A stretch of DNA of 64,000 nucleotides from Streptomyces sedi (GTDB lineage: Bacteria; Actinomycetota; Actinomycetes; Streptomycetales; Streptomycetaceae), in assembly GCF_006335015.1 (NCBI RefSeq), contig NZ_VDGT01000001.1, forward strand, positions 186,001 to 250,000, in the 5' to 3' direction. Positions 38,019 through 48,134 of this stretch are shown here, piece after piece (the first letter of the stretch is position 1; every line of letters starts with the position of its first letter). The notes under the pieces were generated by a model that did not search any database, had not been told where the DNA came from, and saw only the letters and a program-made list of their open reading frames with translations. The position numbers and the translations under genes were made by a program.

Positions 38019-38593
38019 ACGAGCATGAGCTGATCACCCGCCTCGACGGCTCCGAGCACGTCTCGATCAACATCAACTCCGACGGTCGCCTGCTCGTCGC
38101 GATCAGTCACGAGTTCGGCTACCGATTGGCGGAGATACGGGGCCACGGAGTCAGCATCACGCTGGTCTTCCAGCGGGACGACAGCGAGGAGGCGCGGCAT
38201 CGAGCCGCCTGGGCGACCCACCTCTACCGCACCACCGGCGCCTGGTGGAACCCGTGCTGGCCGCCCCATCTCCAGAACCAGCCGGACACGGTCACCCCGG
38301 CCCAGGCCGGAGCGGCCAGGATCGCGATCCACCGCTTCGAGCGCGGCGGCGGCACCGCACCCCCGCGTGCCGTGCTGCTGATCGGCGCGGTCGCGGCCCT
38401 GATCGGAGCCGGCTTCGCCCTCGACACCCCGTGGCTGGCGCTGTCCCTGGCGGCCCTCGGCGTCCTTCTGCTCGCCCTCGTCCCCGTGGCGGGGCGGTGG
38501 GTCCTCAACGGACACCAACGCCAGCTCGCACGCGTCGAACGGTTCGAAGCGCAGCGCTACTACCCCTCGCCCGACGACGCGAGGGGGGCCTGA
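38015..38593 (+). CDS. Unknown membrane protein, tandem paralogue 2
   Basis: 192 residues, clearly homologous to the gene before it: RLDGSEHVSININSDGRLLVAISHEFGYRLAEIRG, VFQRDDSEEARHRAAWATHLYRTTGAWWNPCWPPHLQNQPDTVTPAQAGAARIAIHRFE, two membrane helices (about 118-140 and 142-165) and the tail RFEAQRYYPSPDDARG. Conserved Trp, Cys and His in AWWxxCWPPHL and the YYPSPDD tail look functional. No known domain recognised. Expressed with paralogue 1 by a GTGA overlap. Confidence 0.72.
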   Translation: MNEHELITRLDGSEHVSININSDGRLLVAISHEFGYRLAEIRGHGVSITLVFQRDDSEEARHRAAWATHLYRTTGAWWNPCWPPHLQNQPDTVTPAQAGAARIAIHRFERGGGTAPPRAVLLIGAVAALIGAGFALDTPWLALSLAALGVLLLALVPVAGRWVLNGHQRQLARVERFEAQRYYPSPDDARGA

Positions 38594-38638
38594 CGCGCGT
38601 CGCGCCCGGCGTATCCGGACCGGCACCCCCGCCAGGGG

Positions 38639-39970
38639 CTACTCGTCGCTCCCCGCCTCCTCCGGCAGGTCGCTGACCACCGGCTCGACCAGCACCCGTT
38701 CGATCCGGTTGCGGCGGCCCGACGGGGACTCCGCCGTCAGCCGCAGCGCGGCCACCGGCGGGCCGGCCGCGTCCAGCGGCTGCTCGTCGGAGACGTCGAC
38801 CACGGCCCGCGCCCCCGCGATCGGCACCCGTCCCAACGCCTTCGCCAGCAGCCCGCCGACGGTTTCGACGTCCTCGTCGTCGAGCCGCAGGTGGTACAGC
38901 TCGCCGAGCGCGCCCAGGTCGAGGCGGGCGGTGACCCGGTAGCTGCCGGCGCCCAGCTCCTCGACCGGGGGCAGCTCGATGTCGTACTCGTCGGTGATCT
39001 CGCCGACGATCTCCTCCAGGATGTCCTCGATGGTGACGAGCCCCGCGGTCCCGCCGTACTCGTCGATCACCACCGCCACGTGGATGTGGTCGCGCTGCAT
39101 CTCGCGCAGCAGGTCGCCCGCGTTCTTCGTGTCGGGGACGAACGTCGCCGGCCGCATCACGGACTCCACGGACTCGCTCTCCGACTCCCGTCGGACATGG
39201 GTCTGCCGGGCCAGGTCCTTGAGGTAGACGATGCCGACGATGTCGTCGTCGCTCTCGCCGGTGACCGGTATCCGCGAGAAGCCGGAGCGCAGCGCCAGGC
39301 TGAGGGCCTGGTGGAGTGTCTTGCCCCGGTCGATGGAGACCAGGTCGGTGCGGGGCACCATCACCTCGCGCACCAGGGTGTCGCCCAGCTCGAAGATCGA
39401 GTGCACCATCCGGCGCTCCTCGTCCTCGATCAGCGACTCCCGTTCGGCGAGGTCCACCATGGCGCGCAGCTCCGCCTCCGAGGCGAAGGGCCCCTTGCGG
39501 AAGCCGCGGCCCGGGGTGACCGCGTTGCCCAGGATGATCAGGGCCTGGGTCAGCGGGTTGAGCACCCGCACGAGCGGGACCAGCACGAACGAGGCGGCGA
39601 TGGTGGTGGTCAGCGGGTGCTGGCGCCCGATGGTGCGGGGCGAGACGCCGACCGCGACGAAGGAGAGCAGCACCATGATCCCGAACGCCACCGACAGCGC
39701 CGGCAGCAGACCGTCGAAGAGCTCCAGGCAGGCGTAGGCGACGAGCACGGCCGCCGCCATCTCGCTCGCCACGCGCAGCAGCAGCGCCAGGTTGAGGTAG
39801 CGGGTGGGGTCCTTGGCGACCTCGGCGAGCCGGTCGGCGCCGCGCCGACCGGCGCGCGCGGCCTCCTCGGCGCGGTAGCTGGTGATCACCGCGAGGCCGG
39901 CCTCGGCGCAGGAGGAGAGCCAGCCGACGGCGAGCAGCCCCACGACGGCGACCAGCAGGGTGCCGGTCAT
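38639..39970 (-). CDS. CNNM/CorC-type CBS-domain membrane protein
   Basis: 443 residues. N-terminal CNNM (DUF21) domain with four hydrophobic segments ([25 protein letters not shown] at the start), then two CBS domains ([41 protein letters not shown]) and a transporter-associated C-terminal domain ([18 protein letters not shown]). The motifs MVPR and [20 protein letters not shown] are typical. Family members affect magnesium/divalent ion handling; the name hemolysin is historical. Its ATG overlaps the stop of ybeY. Confidence 0.92.
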   Translation of the reverse strand: MTGTLLVAVVGLLAVGWLSSCAEAGLAVITSYRAEEAARAGRRGADRLAEVAKDPTRYLNLALLLRVASEMAAAVLVAYACLELFDGLLPALSVAFGIMVLLSFVAVGVSPRTIGRQHPLTTTIAASFVLVPLVRVLNPLTQALIILGNAVTPGRGFRKGPFASEAELRAMVDLAERESLIEDEERRMVHSIFELGDTLVREVMVPRTDLVSIDRGKTLHQALSLALRSGFSRIPVTGESDDDIVGIVYLKDLARQTHVRRESESESVESVMRPATFVPDTKNAGDLLREMQRDHIHVAVVIDEYGGTAGLVTIEDILEEIVGEITDEYDIELPPVEELGAGSYRVTARLDLGALGELYHLRLDDEDVETVGGLLAKALGRVPIAGARAVVDVSDEQPLDAAGPPVAALRLTAESPSGRRNRIERVLVEPVVSDLPEEAGSDE

Positions 39971-40464
39971 GTCAGCGTGGGGGCCGGGGAGGGCCCGGAA
40001 AGGCCGCGCTCGGCGCGCCAGCCGTCGACGATGGCCTGCTGGAGTCCGAACATCTCGGCGCGCTCCCCCGGCTCCTCGTGGTCGTAGCCCAGCAGGTGCA
40101 ACACCCCGTGCACCGTGAGCAGTTGCAGCTCGGTGTCCATGGAGTGCCGGGTGGGTGCGGCCCGGCCCTGCTCGGTGGCGACCTCGGGGCAGAGGACGAT
40201 GTCACCGAGCAGGCCCTGCACGGGCTCCTCGTCCTCCTTGGCCGGCGGACGCAGCTCGTCCATCGGGAAGGACATCACGTCTGTGGGGCCCGGCAGGTCC
40301 ATCCACTGGAGATGGAGCCGCTCCATCGCCGCCGCGTCGACCGCGATGACGGACAGCTCGGAGAGCGGGTGGATCCGCATCCGGGCCAGCGCGTAGCGGG
40401 CGATGTCGAGCAGCGCGTGCTCGTCGAGCGGCTGGCCGGACTCGTTGTTGACCTCGATCGCCAT
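39967..40464 (-). CDS. ybeY: rRNA maturation endoribonuclease YbeY
   Basis: Zinc-dependent enzyme for 16S rRNA 3' end maturation. 165 residues with the signature [17 protein letters not shown], whose three histidines bind zinc, and the upstream [11 protein letters not shown] strand. Normal length. Between phoH (13 bases upstream) and the CNNM gene (four-base overlap): the usual phoH-ybeY-CNNM operon. Confidence 0.96.
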   Translation of the reverse strand: MAIEVNNESGQPLDEHALLDIARYALARMRIHPLSELSVIAVDAAAMERLHLQWMDLPGPTDVMSFPMDELRPPAKEDEEPVQGLLGDIVLCPEVATEQGRAAPTRHSMDTELQLLTVHGVLHLLGYDHEEPGERAEMFGLQQAIVDGWRAERGLSGPSPAPTLT

Positions 40465-40476
40465 GGTGTGCGGCGG

Positions 40477-41484
40477 CTACTTTCCGGTCCGGTGGTCATA
40501 ACGGTCGTACGCGTCCACGATGCGCCCGACCAGCTTGTGGCGCACCACGTCCTGGCTGGTGAGCCGCGAGAAGTGCACGTCGTCCACGCCGTCCAGGATC
40601 TCCTGCACCTGGCGCAGACCGCTCTGGGTGCCGCCCGGCAGGTCGACCTGGGTGACGTCGCCCGTGATCACGATCTTCGACTCGAACCCGAGCCGGGTGA
40701 GGAACATCTTCATCTGCTCGGTGCTGGTGTTCTGCGCCTCGTCGAGGATGATGAACGCGTCGTTGAGCGTCCGTCCGCGCATGTACGCCAGTGGGGCGAC
40801 CTCGATGGTGCCGGCGCTCAGCAGCCGGGGGATCGAGTCCGGGTCCAGCATGTCGTGCAGCGCGTCGTAGAGCGGGCGCAGATAGGGGTCGATCTTCTCG
40901 TAGAGCGTGCCCGGCAGAAAGCCGAGCCGCTCGCCGGCCTCGACGGCAGGGCGGGTCAGGATGATGCGGTTGACCTGCTTGGACTGGAGCGCCTGGACGG
41001 CCTTGGCCATCGCCAGATACGTCTTGCCGGTACCGGCGGGGCCGATGCCGAAGACGACCGTGTGCTGGTCGATCGCGTCCACGTAGCGCTTCTGGTTGAG
41101 CGTCTTGGGCCGGATCGTCTTGCCCCGGTTGGACAGGATGTTCTGGGTGAGCACCTGCGCCGGGCTGGCGTCCTCGCCGCCGGTGCCGCGCAGCATGGCG
41201 ATGGAGCGCTCGACGGCGTCCTCGGTGAGCGGCTGGCCGGTGCGGAGCACCAGCATCATCTCGTCGAAGAGGCGCTGCACGAGGCGGACTTCGGCCTCGT
41301 CTCCGGTGGCTCGGATCTCGTTGCCCCGCACATGGATGTCGGTGGCGGGGAAGGCCCGCTCGATCACGCGCAGCAGCGTGTCGCCCGAGCCCAGCACGGT
41401 GACCATCGGGTGCTTGGCCGGAACGGTGAACCGCGCGGTCGCCTCGTCGGTGGGGCTCGGCTGGTGTGTGGGTGTCTGCGTCAT
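40477..41484 (-). CDS. phoH: PhoH-family ATPase
   Basis: 335 residues. An N-terminal domain of about 120 residues ([42 protein letters not shown]) precedes the PhoH ATPase core: Walker [36 protein letters not shown], Walker [12 protein letters not shown], and [15 protein letters not shown]. Works with YbeY in RNA metabolism in many bacteria (YbeZ type). First gene of the operon; 190 bases upstream are free of genes. Confidence 0.95.
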   Translation of the reverse strand: MTQTPTHQPSPTDEATARFTVPAKHPMVTVLGSGDTLLRVIERAFPATDIHVRGNEIRATGDEAEVRLVQRLFDEMMLVLRTGQPLTEDAVERSIAMLRGTGGEDASPAQVLTQNILSNRGKTIRPKTLNQKRYVDAIDQHTVVFGIGPAGTGKTYLAMAKAVQALQSKQVNRIILTRPAVEAGERLGFLPGTLYEKIDPYLRPLYDALHDMLDPDSIPRLLSAGTIEVAPLAYMRGRTLNDAFIILDEAQNTSTEQMKMFLTRLGFESKIVITGDVTQVDLPGGTQSGLRQVQEILDGVDDVHFSRLTSQDVVRHKLVGRIVDAYDRYDHRTGK

Positions 41485-41675
41485 GGGCGGCCCGGAAGGA
41501 CCTGCTCATCCCTCTCTGCGCTGGGGTGCCTTGGGTCCCAGAGTACGACGGGAAGCGGTCGTTCCCCCAGGACATTACGGAGCGCGATCCGCCTGCCGCG
41601 CTGCGGTGTTGACCACCCGGCCGGCCTCACACGGAGCCGCCACTGAGCGACGATTCGATCACTCCGAGTCATCGT

Positions 41676-42794
41676 TCAGCCCCGGAATCCGAGGGTGGGA
41701 ACGGCTCTGCGGCGCGGACCCGCGGCCGTGGCGGCCGGCAGCAGGCCGGCCAGGAACGCGTACCGCTCGACCAGCGGGTGGCCCTCGGGCTCCGGTCCGG
41801 CCGGGGTGAGGGCCTGGGCGTTGCGCCACCATGTCTCGATCTCGGTCCAGCCGGGGGCGGAAAGCGAACCGCCGAACTCCCGCACCGAGAGTGAGGCCGT
41901 CAGCCCGGCCAGGGCCAGCCGGTCGGCGAGCGGCCAGCCCGCCAGCGAGCCGGTGACGAAGCCGGCCATGAAGACGTCCCCGGCGCCCGTGGTGTCGAGC
42001 GCGTCCACGACGATGGCGGGCACGTGCGCGCTCTCCCCCGTGCGGCCGTCCACGCCGTAGGCGCCGTCGGCGCCCATGGTGACCACGGCCAGCGGCACCC
42101 GCTCGGCCAGCGCGTGGGCGGCGGCCCTCGGGTCGTCGGTGCGGGTGTAGCGCAGCGCCTCGGCCGCGTTGGGCAGGAACGCCTCGCAGTGCGCGAGGTC
42201 GGGCAGCGCCGCCAGGTCCCAACGGCCGCTCTCGTCCCAGCCGGTGTCGGCGAAGAGCAGCACCCCGTCGCCGGCCGCCTCCGCGATCCACTCCTGCGGG
42301 CGGCCCGGCGCCAGCGAGGCGACGGCCGACCGCGCCTCCGGCACGTTCCCCGCCGTCGGCTCGGCGGCCGGCGGCGGCGCCTCGTGGCCGTGGGAGACCA
42401 TGGTGCGCTCGCCCTCGTAGGCCATGGAGACGGTGACCGGCGAGTGCCACCCGGCGGGCGTCCGGGAGCGGGAGAGGTCGATGCCCTCGCCGCGCTCCAG
42501 CGTCTCCCAGCAGTACTCGCCGTACTTGTCGTCGCCGAAGGCGGCGGCGAGGCTGGTGCGCAGGCCGAGCCGGGCGAGGGCGGTCGCCATGTTCGCCACG
42601 CCGCCGGGGCTGGAACCCATGCCCCTGGCCCAGGACTCGGTGCCGCGCACGGGCGCCGAGTCGAGCCCGGTGAAGACGATGTCCAGGAAGACCGTGCCGG
42701 TGAGGAAGACGTCGCAGGCCGGGTCGGCGGGCCCGCGCACGGCGGCGAGCGGGTCGATCGGGCAGCGCTGCGGGGGCTCGTTCTCGGGGGTCAC
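41676..42794 (-). CDS. PfkB-family carbohydrate kinase
   Basis: 372 residues, ribokinase fold: CDVFLTGTVFLDIVFTGL at the N terminus, GSSPGGVANMATALARLG, FGDDKYG, and the PfkB signature 2 with catalytic Asp, DALDTTGAGDVFMAGFVTG. The position, 49 bases from a divergent GH4 phospho-glycosidase, points to phosphorylation of a sugar or glycoside released or used by that enzyme; the exact sugar is not readable from sequence. ATG 42794. Confidence 0.9.
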   Translation of the reverse strand: MTPENEPPQRCPIDPLAAVRGPADPACDVFLTGTVFLDIVFTGLDSAPVRGTESWARGMGSSPGGVANMATALARLGLRTSLAAAFGDDKYGEYCWETLERGEGIDLSRSRTPAGWHSPVTVSMAYEGERTMVSHGHEAPPPAAEPTAGNVPEARSAVASLAPGRPQEWIAEAAGDGVLLFADTGWDESGRWDLAALPDLAHCEAFLPNAAEALRYTRTDDPRAAAHALAERVPLAVVTMGADGAYGVDGRTGESAHVPAIVVDALDTTGAGDVFMAGFVTGSLAGWPLADRLALAGLTASLSVREFGGSLSAPGWTEIETWWRNAQALTPAGPEPEGHPLVERYAFLAGLLPAATAAGPRRRAVPTLGFRG

Positions 42795-42843
42795 CTGTGG
42801 CTCCGGGCTGGGTCGTGGACATTTCTACGGTACGTTCCGGCCC

Positions 42844-44178
42844 ATGAGGCTCACGATCATCGGCGGCGGTGGGTTCCGTGTCCCCCTGGTATACCGGGCG
42901 CTACTGACAACGGCGGGTGACGGTTCATCCGTTCGCTGTAGCGAGGTCAGACTCCATGACACGGACCCGGTGCGCGTGCGGGTGGTGGCGCGGGTCTGCG
43001 AGGCGCTGGCCGAGGGCGTGCCGGGGGCGCCGGCGGTGCGGATCGCGGAGACGCTCGACGAGGCGGTGCGGGACGCGGACTTCGTCTTCCACGCGATCCG
43101 GGTCGGCGGCACCGGGGGCCGGGTGCGGGACGAGCGGGCGGCCCTGGACGAGGGGTTGTTGGGGCAGGAGACGGTCGGCGCCTCCGGGGTGCTCTACGGG
43201 CTGCGCACGGTGCCGGTGGCGCTGCGGGTCGCGGAGCGGGTCGCCGAGCTGGCGCCGCGCGCCTGGCTGATCAACTTCACCAACCCGGCGGGCATGGTGA
43301 CCGAGGCGATGGCGAGCCGGCTCGGCCACCGGGTGATCGGCATCTGCGACTCTCCCGTCGGGCTGGTGCGCCGCGCCGCGTGGGCGGCGGGGGTCGACCC
43401 GGCGGAGGTCAACTACGGCTATGTGGGCCTCAACCACCTGGGCTGGCTGAACTCCCTCAGCCACCGGGGCGTCGACCTGCTCGCCGGGCTGCTGGCCGAC
43501 GACGCGGCGCTGGCCGGCTTCGAGGAGGGCCGGCTCTTCGGCGGCGAACTGCTGCGCGCGCTCGGCACGTTGCCCAACGAGTACCTGCACTACTACTACC
43601 TGGCGCGGGAGACCAGGCGGGCGGTGGCGGAGGCGGAGCAGACGCGGGGCGCGTTCCTCGCCGCCCAGCAGGGCGCGTTCTTCGACGAGGCGGCGCGCGC
43701 GTTGGAGGACGCGCCGGCGCTCTGGGAGCGCACGCGCCTGGAGCGCGAGCGCACCTACGGCGCCGAGCAGCGGACGGCCAGCGGGGGCGGCGAGCGCGAC
43801 AGCCGCGACCTGGAGGGCGGCGGCTACGACGGCGTCGCCCTGGCCCTGATGCGCGCCATCGCCGACGACCGCCGCACCCGGCAGATCCTCAACGTGCGCA
43901 ACGCGGGCACCGTCCCCGGGCTGCCGGACGACGCGATCGTGGAAACCGTCTGCGAGGTCGACTCCCAGGGCGCGCACCCCGTCCCCACCCTCTCCCCCGG
44001 CCTCGCGGAGCTGGGGCTGATGCTCCAGGTCAAGGCCGTGGAACGGGCGACCATCCAGGCGGCGTCGACCCGTTCGCCCGCGCTGGCCCGGCACGCGCTG
44101 GCGCTCCACCCGCTGGTCGACTCCGCCCGGGTCGCGGAGCGCGTCCTGGCCCGCGCCGGCTGGCCGGAAACGGTCTGA
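42844..44178 (+). CDS. GH4 6-phospho-beta-glucosidase-like enzyme
   Basis: 444 residues, NAD- and metal-dependent glycosidase of family 4. N-terminal Rossmann motif LTIIGGGGFRVPLVYRALL; FHAIRVGGTGGRVRDERAALDEGLLGQETVGASGV; LINFTNPAGMVTEA; metal cysteine in IGICDSPVGL and histidine in YVGLNHLGWLNSL; C-terminal NAGTVPGLPDDAIVETVCEVD. The reaction is an oxidation-elimination cleavage of phosphorylated glycosides. ATG 42844 is the conserved start. No PTS genes are nearby, so the phosphorylated substrate may come from the adjacent PfkB kinase (inference). Confidence 0.9.
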   Translation: MRLTIIGGGGFRVPLVYRALLTTAGDGSSVRCSEVRLHDTDPVRVRVVARVCEALAEGVPGAPAVRIAETLDEAVRDADFVFHAIRVGGTGGRVRDERAALDEGLLGQETVGASGVLYGLRTVPVALRVAERVAELAPRAWLINFTNPAGMVTEAMASRLGHRVIGICDSPVGLVRRAAWAAGVDPAEVNYGYVGLNHLGWLNSLSHRGVDLLAGLLADDAALAGFEEGRLFGGELLRALGTLPNEYLHYYYLARETRRAVAEAEQTRGAFLAAQQGAFFDEAARALEDAPALWERTRLERERTYGAEQRTASGGGERDSRDLEGGGYDGVALALMRAIADDRRTRQILNVRNAGTVPGLPDDAIVETVCEVDSQGAHPVPTLSPGLAELGLMLQVKAVERATIQAASTRSPALARHALALHPLVDSARVAERVLARAGWPETV

Positions 44179-44223
44179 GCGGCCCCCGGCAGAAGCACCC
44201 GGATCAGGCCAGGTTGACGCCGG

Positions 44224-45132
44224 TCAGCCGGCCCTCGCCGGTACCGGCACCCGGCTGAGGTCCTCCGCCACGGTCAGCTCGCCGGTGAAGCCGGCCGCCC
44301 GCGCCTCCTCGGCGAACGCGGCCGGGTCGCGGTAGCGCTGCGAGAAGTGCGTCAGCACCAGGTGCCGCACCCCGCACTCGGCCGCGACCCGCGCCGCCTG
44401 CCCCGCCGTCAGATGGCCGTACTCCTCGGCCAGCGCCTCGTCGGCCGCCAGAAAGGTGGACTCGATGACCAACAGGTCGCAGCCGTCGGCGAGTTCCCCC
44501 ACCGCGTCGCACAGCCGGGTGTCCATCACGAACGCGAACCGCTGCCCCGGACGTTCCTCGCTGACCTGGTCCAGGGTCACCCCTCCAAGCCGCCCCGCGC
44601 GCCGCAGCCGCCCCACGTCGGGGCCGCTGACGCCGAGCGCCGCCAGCCGCTCCGGCAGCATCCGACGCCCGGCCGGCTCCTCCAGCCGGTACCCGAAGGA
44701 CTCCACCGGGTGGGAGAGGCGCCGCGCGCTCAACGTGAACGCGTCCGTCCGTTCCAGCACGCCGTCCTCGGCGACCGGCGCGGGGCGCAGCTCGGCCGTC
44801 TCCTGGTAGGCGGTGGCGTAGCGCAGCCGCTCGAAGTAACGCTGCCCGCTCGCCGGGTAGTGCACGGGCACCGGGTGCGGCACCCGGTCCAGGTTGATCC
44901 GCTGGATCACGCCGGCCAGCCCCAGCGAGTGGTCGCCGTGGAAGTGGCTGACGCAGATCCGGTTCAGCGAGTGGGCGCTGACCCCGGCGAGGGTCAGCTG
45001 CCGCTGGATGCCCTCGCCCGGGTCGAAGAGGATGCCCTCCCCGTCCCAGCGCAGCACGTACCCGTTGTGGTTGCGCCGGCGCGTGGGCACCTGGCTGGCG
45101 GTGCCGAGCACCACCAGTTCACGACCGGCCAT
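44224..45132 (-). CDS. rnz: Ribonuclease Z
   Basis: tRNA 3' processing endonuclease, metallo-beta-lactamase fold. 302 residues. Metal ligands in [11 protein letters not shown] (HxHxDH), the histidine in [17 protein letters not shown], the aspartate in [11 protein letters not shown], and the C-terminal histidine in [15 protein letters not shown] 45132 ([25 protein letters not shown]) is the family start. Thirteen bases after the HIT gene in the same direction. Confidence 0.94.
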   Translation of the reverse strand: MAGRELVVLGTASQVPTRRRNHNGYVLRWDGEGILFDPGEGIQRQLTLAGVSAHSLNRICVSHFHGDHSLGLAGVIQRINLDRVPHPVPVHYPASGQRYFERLRYATAYQETAELRPAPVAEDGVLERTDAFTLSARRLSHPVESFGYRLEEPAGRRMLPERLAALGVSGPDVGRLRRAGRLGGVTLDQVSEERPGQRFAFVMDTRLCDAVGELADGCDLLVIESTFLAADEALAEEYGHLTAGQAARVAAECGVRHLVLTHFSQRYRDPAAFAEEARAAGFTGELTVAEDLSRVPVPARAG

Positions 45133-45145
45133 CGAACGGCGCCCC

Positions 45146-45505
45146 TCAGCCGGGCGGCCAGTTGAGGCCGCGCCCGCCCAGCACGTGGGCGTGCGCGTGG
45201 AAGACGGTCTGCCCCGCGCCGGCGCCGGTGTTGAGGACGACGCGGTAGCCGTTGCCCGCGACCTTCTCCTGCTCGGCGACCGCGCCCGCCTCACGCAGCA
45301 CGTCGGCGGCGACCTCGGGCGCGCCTGCGGCGAGCGAGGCGGCGTCCGGGTAGTGCGCCTTGGGAATCACCAGCACATGGCTGGGCGCCTGCGGGTTGAT
45401 GTCCTGGAACGCGACGGTGGTCTCCGTCTCCCTGACCACCGTCGCCGGCACGTCGCCCGCCACGATCTTGCAGAACAGGCAGTCAGCCTGCGGCTCTCCG
45501 GCCAT
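45146..45505 (-). CDS. HIT-family nucleotide-binding protein
   Basis: 119 residues, HINT-like. N-terminal [18 protein letters not shown] with a CxxC pair and the C-terminal histidine triad [13 protein letters not shown] proteins hydrolyse nucleoside phosphoramidates. ATG 45505 follows GGGGGAT. Forms a small operon with rnz. Confidence 0.93.
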   Translation of the reverse strand: MAGEPQADCLFCKIVAGDVPATVVRETETTVAFQDINPQAPSHVLVIPKAHYPDAASLAAGAPEVAADVLREAGAVAEQEKVAGNGYRVVLNTGAGAGQTVFHAHAHVLGGRGLNWPPG

Positions 45506-45718
45506 CCCCCGGGACCTCCCGTGCCTTGACGCTGGGCAGTGACCGAAGGATGGTATCGCCTCGGCGCCGGCCACGGACTTCCCCGCCCTTGACGGCGCGG
45601 GGATCGCGGCCCGTGAGTCCGTTCCGAGGGAAGTGGCCGACTGGTAGCGTGCAGCGGTCATTCGTTCCACCATCAATGCGAGCAAAGCGAGCAGTCGCCC
45701 GAGGAGACCTCCAGAACC

Positions 45719-47275
45719 ATGTCGACCAAGGCCGCACAGCCGCAGCGCGAGCAGTGGGGAAGCCGGCTGGGCTTCCTCATGGCCGCCATCGGATCAGCCA
45801 TCGGGCTGGGGAACATCTGGCGCTTCCCCGCCGTGACCTACGAGCACGGCGGCGGCGCGTTCCTGATCCCGTACCTCGCCGCGCTGCTGACCGCCGGCAT
45901 CCCGCTGCTGATCCTGGAGTACACGATCGGGCGGAAGTACCGCTCCTCGCCGCCCGGCGCGCTGAGAAAGCTGGCGAAACCGGCCGAGGCCATCGGCTGG
46001 TGGCAGGTGGCGATCTGCTTCGTGGTGGCCACCTACTACGCGGCGATCCTGGCCTGGGCGGTCCGCTACACCGGCTTCTCGTTCGACCAGGCGTGGGGCG
46101 ACGACCCCGAGGGCTTCCTCAACAACGACTTCCTGAAGCTGAACGAGACGCCCGGCGAGGTCTCCACCTTCGTGCCGGGCGTCGCCTGGCCGCTGGTGGC
46201 GGTCTGGGTGCTGACCCTGGTCGTCCTCGCGTTCGGCGTCCGCCGGGGCATCGAGCGGGCCAACATCGTCTTCATCCCGCTGCTCGTCGGCTTCTTCCTG
46301 GTGCTGGTGGTCAGGGCGCTCACCCTGGACGGCGCCGCGGAGGGCCTGAACGCGCTCTTCACTCCCGACTGGGGCGCGCTGAGCGAGGGCAGCGTGTGGG
46401 TGGCGGCCTACGGCCAGATCTTCTTCTCGCTCTCCGTCGGCTTCGGCATCATGATCACCTACGCCTCCTATCTGCACCGCAAGTCGGACCTGAGCGGTTC
46501 GGCGATGGTCGCCGCGTTCGCCAACAGCTCGTTCGAGATCCTGGCGGGCGTCGCGGTCTTCGCGACGCTGGGCTTCATGGCGCAGGCAGCGGGCGTCGGC
46601 GTCGCGGACGTCACGTCCAGCGGCGTGGGGCTGGCCTTCGTGGCGTTCCCGCAGATCATCTCCGAGATGCCGATGGGCGCGCTCTTCGGCGTGCTCTTCT
46701 TCGTCTCCCTGGTGATCGCGGGCCTCACCTCGCTGATCAGCATCGTGCAGGTCATCGTCGCCGCCGTGCAGGACCGCACCGGTCTGGCCCGGGTGCCGGC
46801 CGTGCTGGGCGTGGGCGGCGCCGTCGCCCTGGTCTCGCTGCTGCTCTTCGCCAACGACAGCGGCCTCTACTTCCTGGACACAGCCGACCACTTCATCAAC
46901 CAGTACGGCATCGCGCTCGCCGGCCTGGTGCTGCTGATCACGGTCAGCTGGGGTCTGCGCAAACTCCCCGCGCTGCAACGGAACGCCGACGCGACCTCGT
47001 CCGTCGGCCTCGGCAGGTGGTGGCGGATCTGCCTCGGGGTGATCACGCCCCTCGTGCTGACCTGGATGATGGTGGACAGCCTCCGCCACGAGCTGGACGA
47101 GAACTACGGCGGCTACTCGACGGACTTCCTGCTCTGGGCCGGCTGGGGCGTCGCCGGCGGCGCGCTGCTGGTCGGCGTGGTGCTCGCCCTGCTCTTCCGC
47201 CGCAGGCCGGCCGCCGACCATCCCGAATCCGCCGACCGGCCAGAATCCGCCGACTCGCCGGAGAGGAGCGCCTGA
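45719..47275 (+). CDS. NSS-family sodium-dependent transporter (MetP type)
   Basis: 518 residues with about twelve membrane helices. NSS signature near the N terminus: RLGFLMAAIGSAIGLGNIWRFPAVTYEHGGGAFLIPYLAALLTAGIPLLILEY. The long C-terminal half and the small partner encoded directly downstream match the methionine/alanine importer MetPS of Corynebacterium. Substrate is probably a neutral amino acid taken up with sodium. The C-terminal tail repeats HPESADRPESADSPE, a small in-frame repeat. ATG 45719; stop overlaps the ATG of metS by one base. Confidence 0.92.
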   Translation: MSTKAAQPQREQWGSRLGFLMAAIGSAIGLGNIWRFPAVTYEHGGGAFLIPYLAALLTAGIPLLILEYTIGRKYRSSPPGALRKLAKPAEAIGWWQVAICFVVATYYAAILAWAVRYTGFSFDQAWGDDPEGFLNNDFLKLNETPGEVSTFVPGVAWPLVAVWVLTLVVLAFGVRRGIERANIVFIPLLVGFFLVLVVRALTLDGAAEGLNALFTPDWGALSEGSVWVAAYGQIFFSLSVGFGIMITYASYLHRKSDLSGSAMVAAFANSSFEILAGVAVFATLGFMAQAAGVGVADVTSSGVGLAFVAFPQIISEMPMGALFGVLFFVSLVIAGLTSLISIVQVIVAAVQDRTGLARVPAVLGVGGAVALVSLLLFANDSGLYFLDTADHFINQYGIALAGLVLLITVSWGLRKLPALQRNADATSSVGLGRWWRICLGVITPLVLTWMMVDSLRHELDENYGGYSTDFLLWAGWGVAGGALLVGVVLALLFRRRPAADHPESADRPESADSPERSA

Positions 47276-47412
47276 TGTCCACCTCGGCCATCGTGATGAT
47301 GATCGTCGCCATGCTGGTGGTGTGGGGCGGCCTGATCGCCGCCATCCTCAACCTCCGCGGCCACCCCGACGCCGAGGAGCCGGACCCGGAGGACGTTCCG
47401 CACCCGCTCTGA
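47275..47412 (+). CDS. MetS-like small subunit of NSS transporter
   Basis: 45 residues: one membrane helix (about 5-28, AIVMMIVAMLVVWGGLIAAIL) then NLRGHPDAEEPDPEDVPHPL. Length and pattern match the methionine/alanine importer small subunit family required by MetP-type NSS transporters. GAGAGGAG lies seven bases before the ATG, and the start overlaps the stop of the large subunit gene (TGATG). Followed by a strong terminator. Confidence 0.9.
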   Translation: MSTSAIVMMIVAMLVVWGGLIAAILNLRGHPDAEEPDPEDVPHPL

Positions 47413-47424
47413 CCCACGAACGAC

Positions 47425-47465
47425 CGGCGGGCCGCCCCCACATCGCCAACGGGGGCGGCCCGCCG
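47425..47465 (+). terminator. Strong hairpin terminator after metS
   Basis: CGGCGGGCCGCCCCC (47425-47439) pairs perfectly with GGGGGCGGCCCGCCG (47451-47465), a 15-bp stem with an 11-base loop, twelve bases after the stop codon. It may also end the convergent acetyltransferase transcript. Confidence 0.8.
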
Positions 47466-47492
47466 TCCGTCACGCGGCAGCGGCCGGCGGAC

Positions 47493-48044
47493 TCAGTCGA
47501 CCGACTTGACCACCCGGGCGGGCGTCCCCGCGACCAGGGTGCCGGCGGGAACGTCGCGGCTGACGACCGCCCCCGCGGCCACCACCGCCCCGGCGCCGAT
47601 GGTGACTCCCTGGAGGATCACGGCCGTCGCCCCGATCCACACGTCGTCCTCGACGACGATCGGCGCGAGGGACAGATACGCGCGACGCTCGGCCAGCGGC
47701 AACGGATGCCCCCCGGTGATCAGGCTCACCCTCGGACCGATCATGACACCGTTCCCGATGCTGATCCCGCCCTTGTCCATGAACGTGCAGCCCTGGTTGA
47801 CGAAGACGTTCTCCCCGAACGTCGTGTGCAGCCCGCACTCGGTGAAGAACGGCGGGTAGAGCGTCACCGACTCCGGGAGCGCCCCGCCGAACACAACGGC
47901 GAGTAGTGCGGCGCGACCCTCCCTGTCGCCGAAGGGCAACACGTTCAGCCGGGACGTCGCGTCGGTCACCTCCTCGATGCGCGCCGCATGACGTGCGAAC
48001 TCGGCTGTTCTGACATACATGACCTGCTCGGTACGGGTGGACAT
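47493..48044 (-). CDS. Hexapeptide-repeat O-acetyltransferase
   Basis: 183 residues of the LacA/NodL/Maa family: N-terminal maltose-acetyltransferase helix region, then left-handed beta-helix repeats ([79 protein letters not shown]). The histidine in TGGHPL is the likely catalytic base. Acetylates sugars or related acceptors with acetyl-CoA. ATG 48044 or ATG 48020 could be the start. Divergent from the LysR gene that probably regulates it. Confidence 0.9.
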   Translation of the reverse strand: MSTRTEQVMYVRTAEFARHAARIEEVTDATSRLNVLPFGDREGRAALLAVVFGGALPESVTLYPPFFTECGLHTTFGENVFVNQGCTFMDKGGISIGNGVMIGPRVSLITGGHPLPLAERRAYLSLAPIVVEDDVWIGATAVILQGVTIGAGAVVAAGAVVSRDVPAGTLVAGTPARVVKSVD

Positions 48045-48101
48045 GCGGCGATCACACCAGCACGAGAAGCCGGCGATCAAACAACCACCCAACCCCCCGG
48101 A

Positions 48102-48118
48102 CACAACCAATAGTTGTG
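48102..48118. promoter_or_regulatory. Perfect palindrome, candidate LysR operator
   Basis: CACAACCAATAGTTGTG is a 6-5-6 inverted repeat (CACAAC/GTTGTG) in the 90-base gap between the divergent acetyltransferase and LysR genes, 17 bases before the LysR start. It fits the T-N11-A style of LysR sites and would allow autoregulation and control of the acetyltransferase. Confidence 0.6.
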
Positions 48119-48134
48119 CGGTTAGCCTGACGGC

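Noticed and set aside
45526..45556. TTGACG with TGGTAT as promoter of the NSS transporter
   Set aside because: Spacing of 19 and a poor -10; it would leave a 155-base leader. Not strong enough to list.
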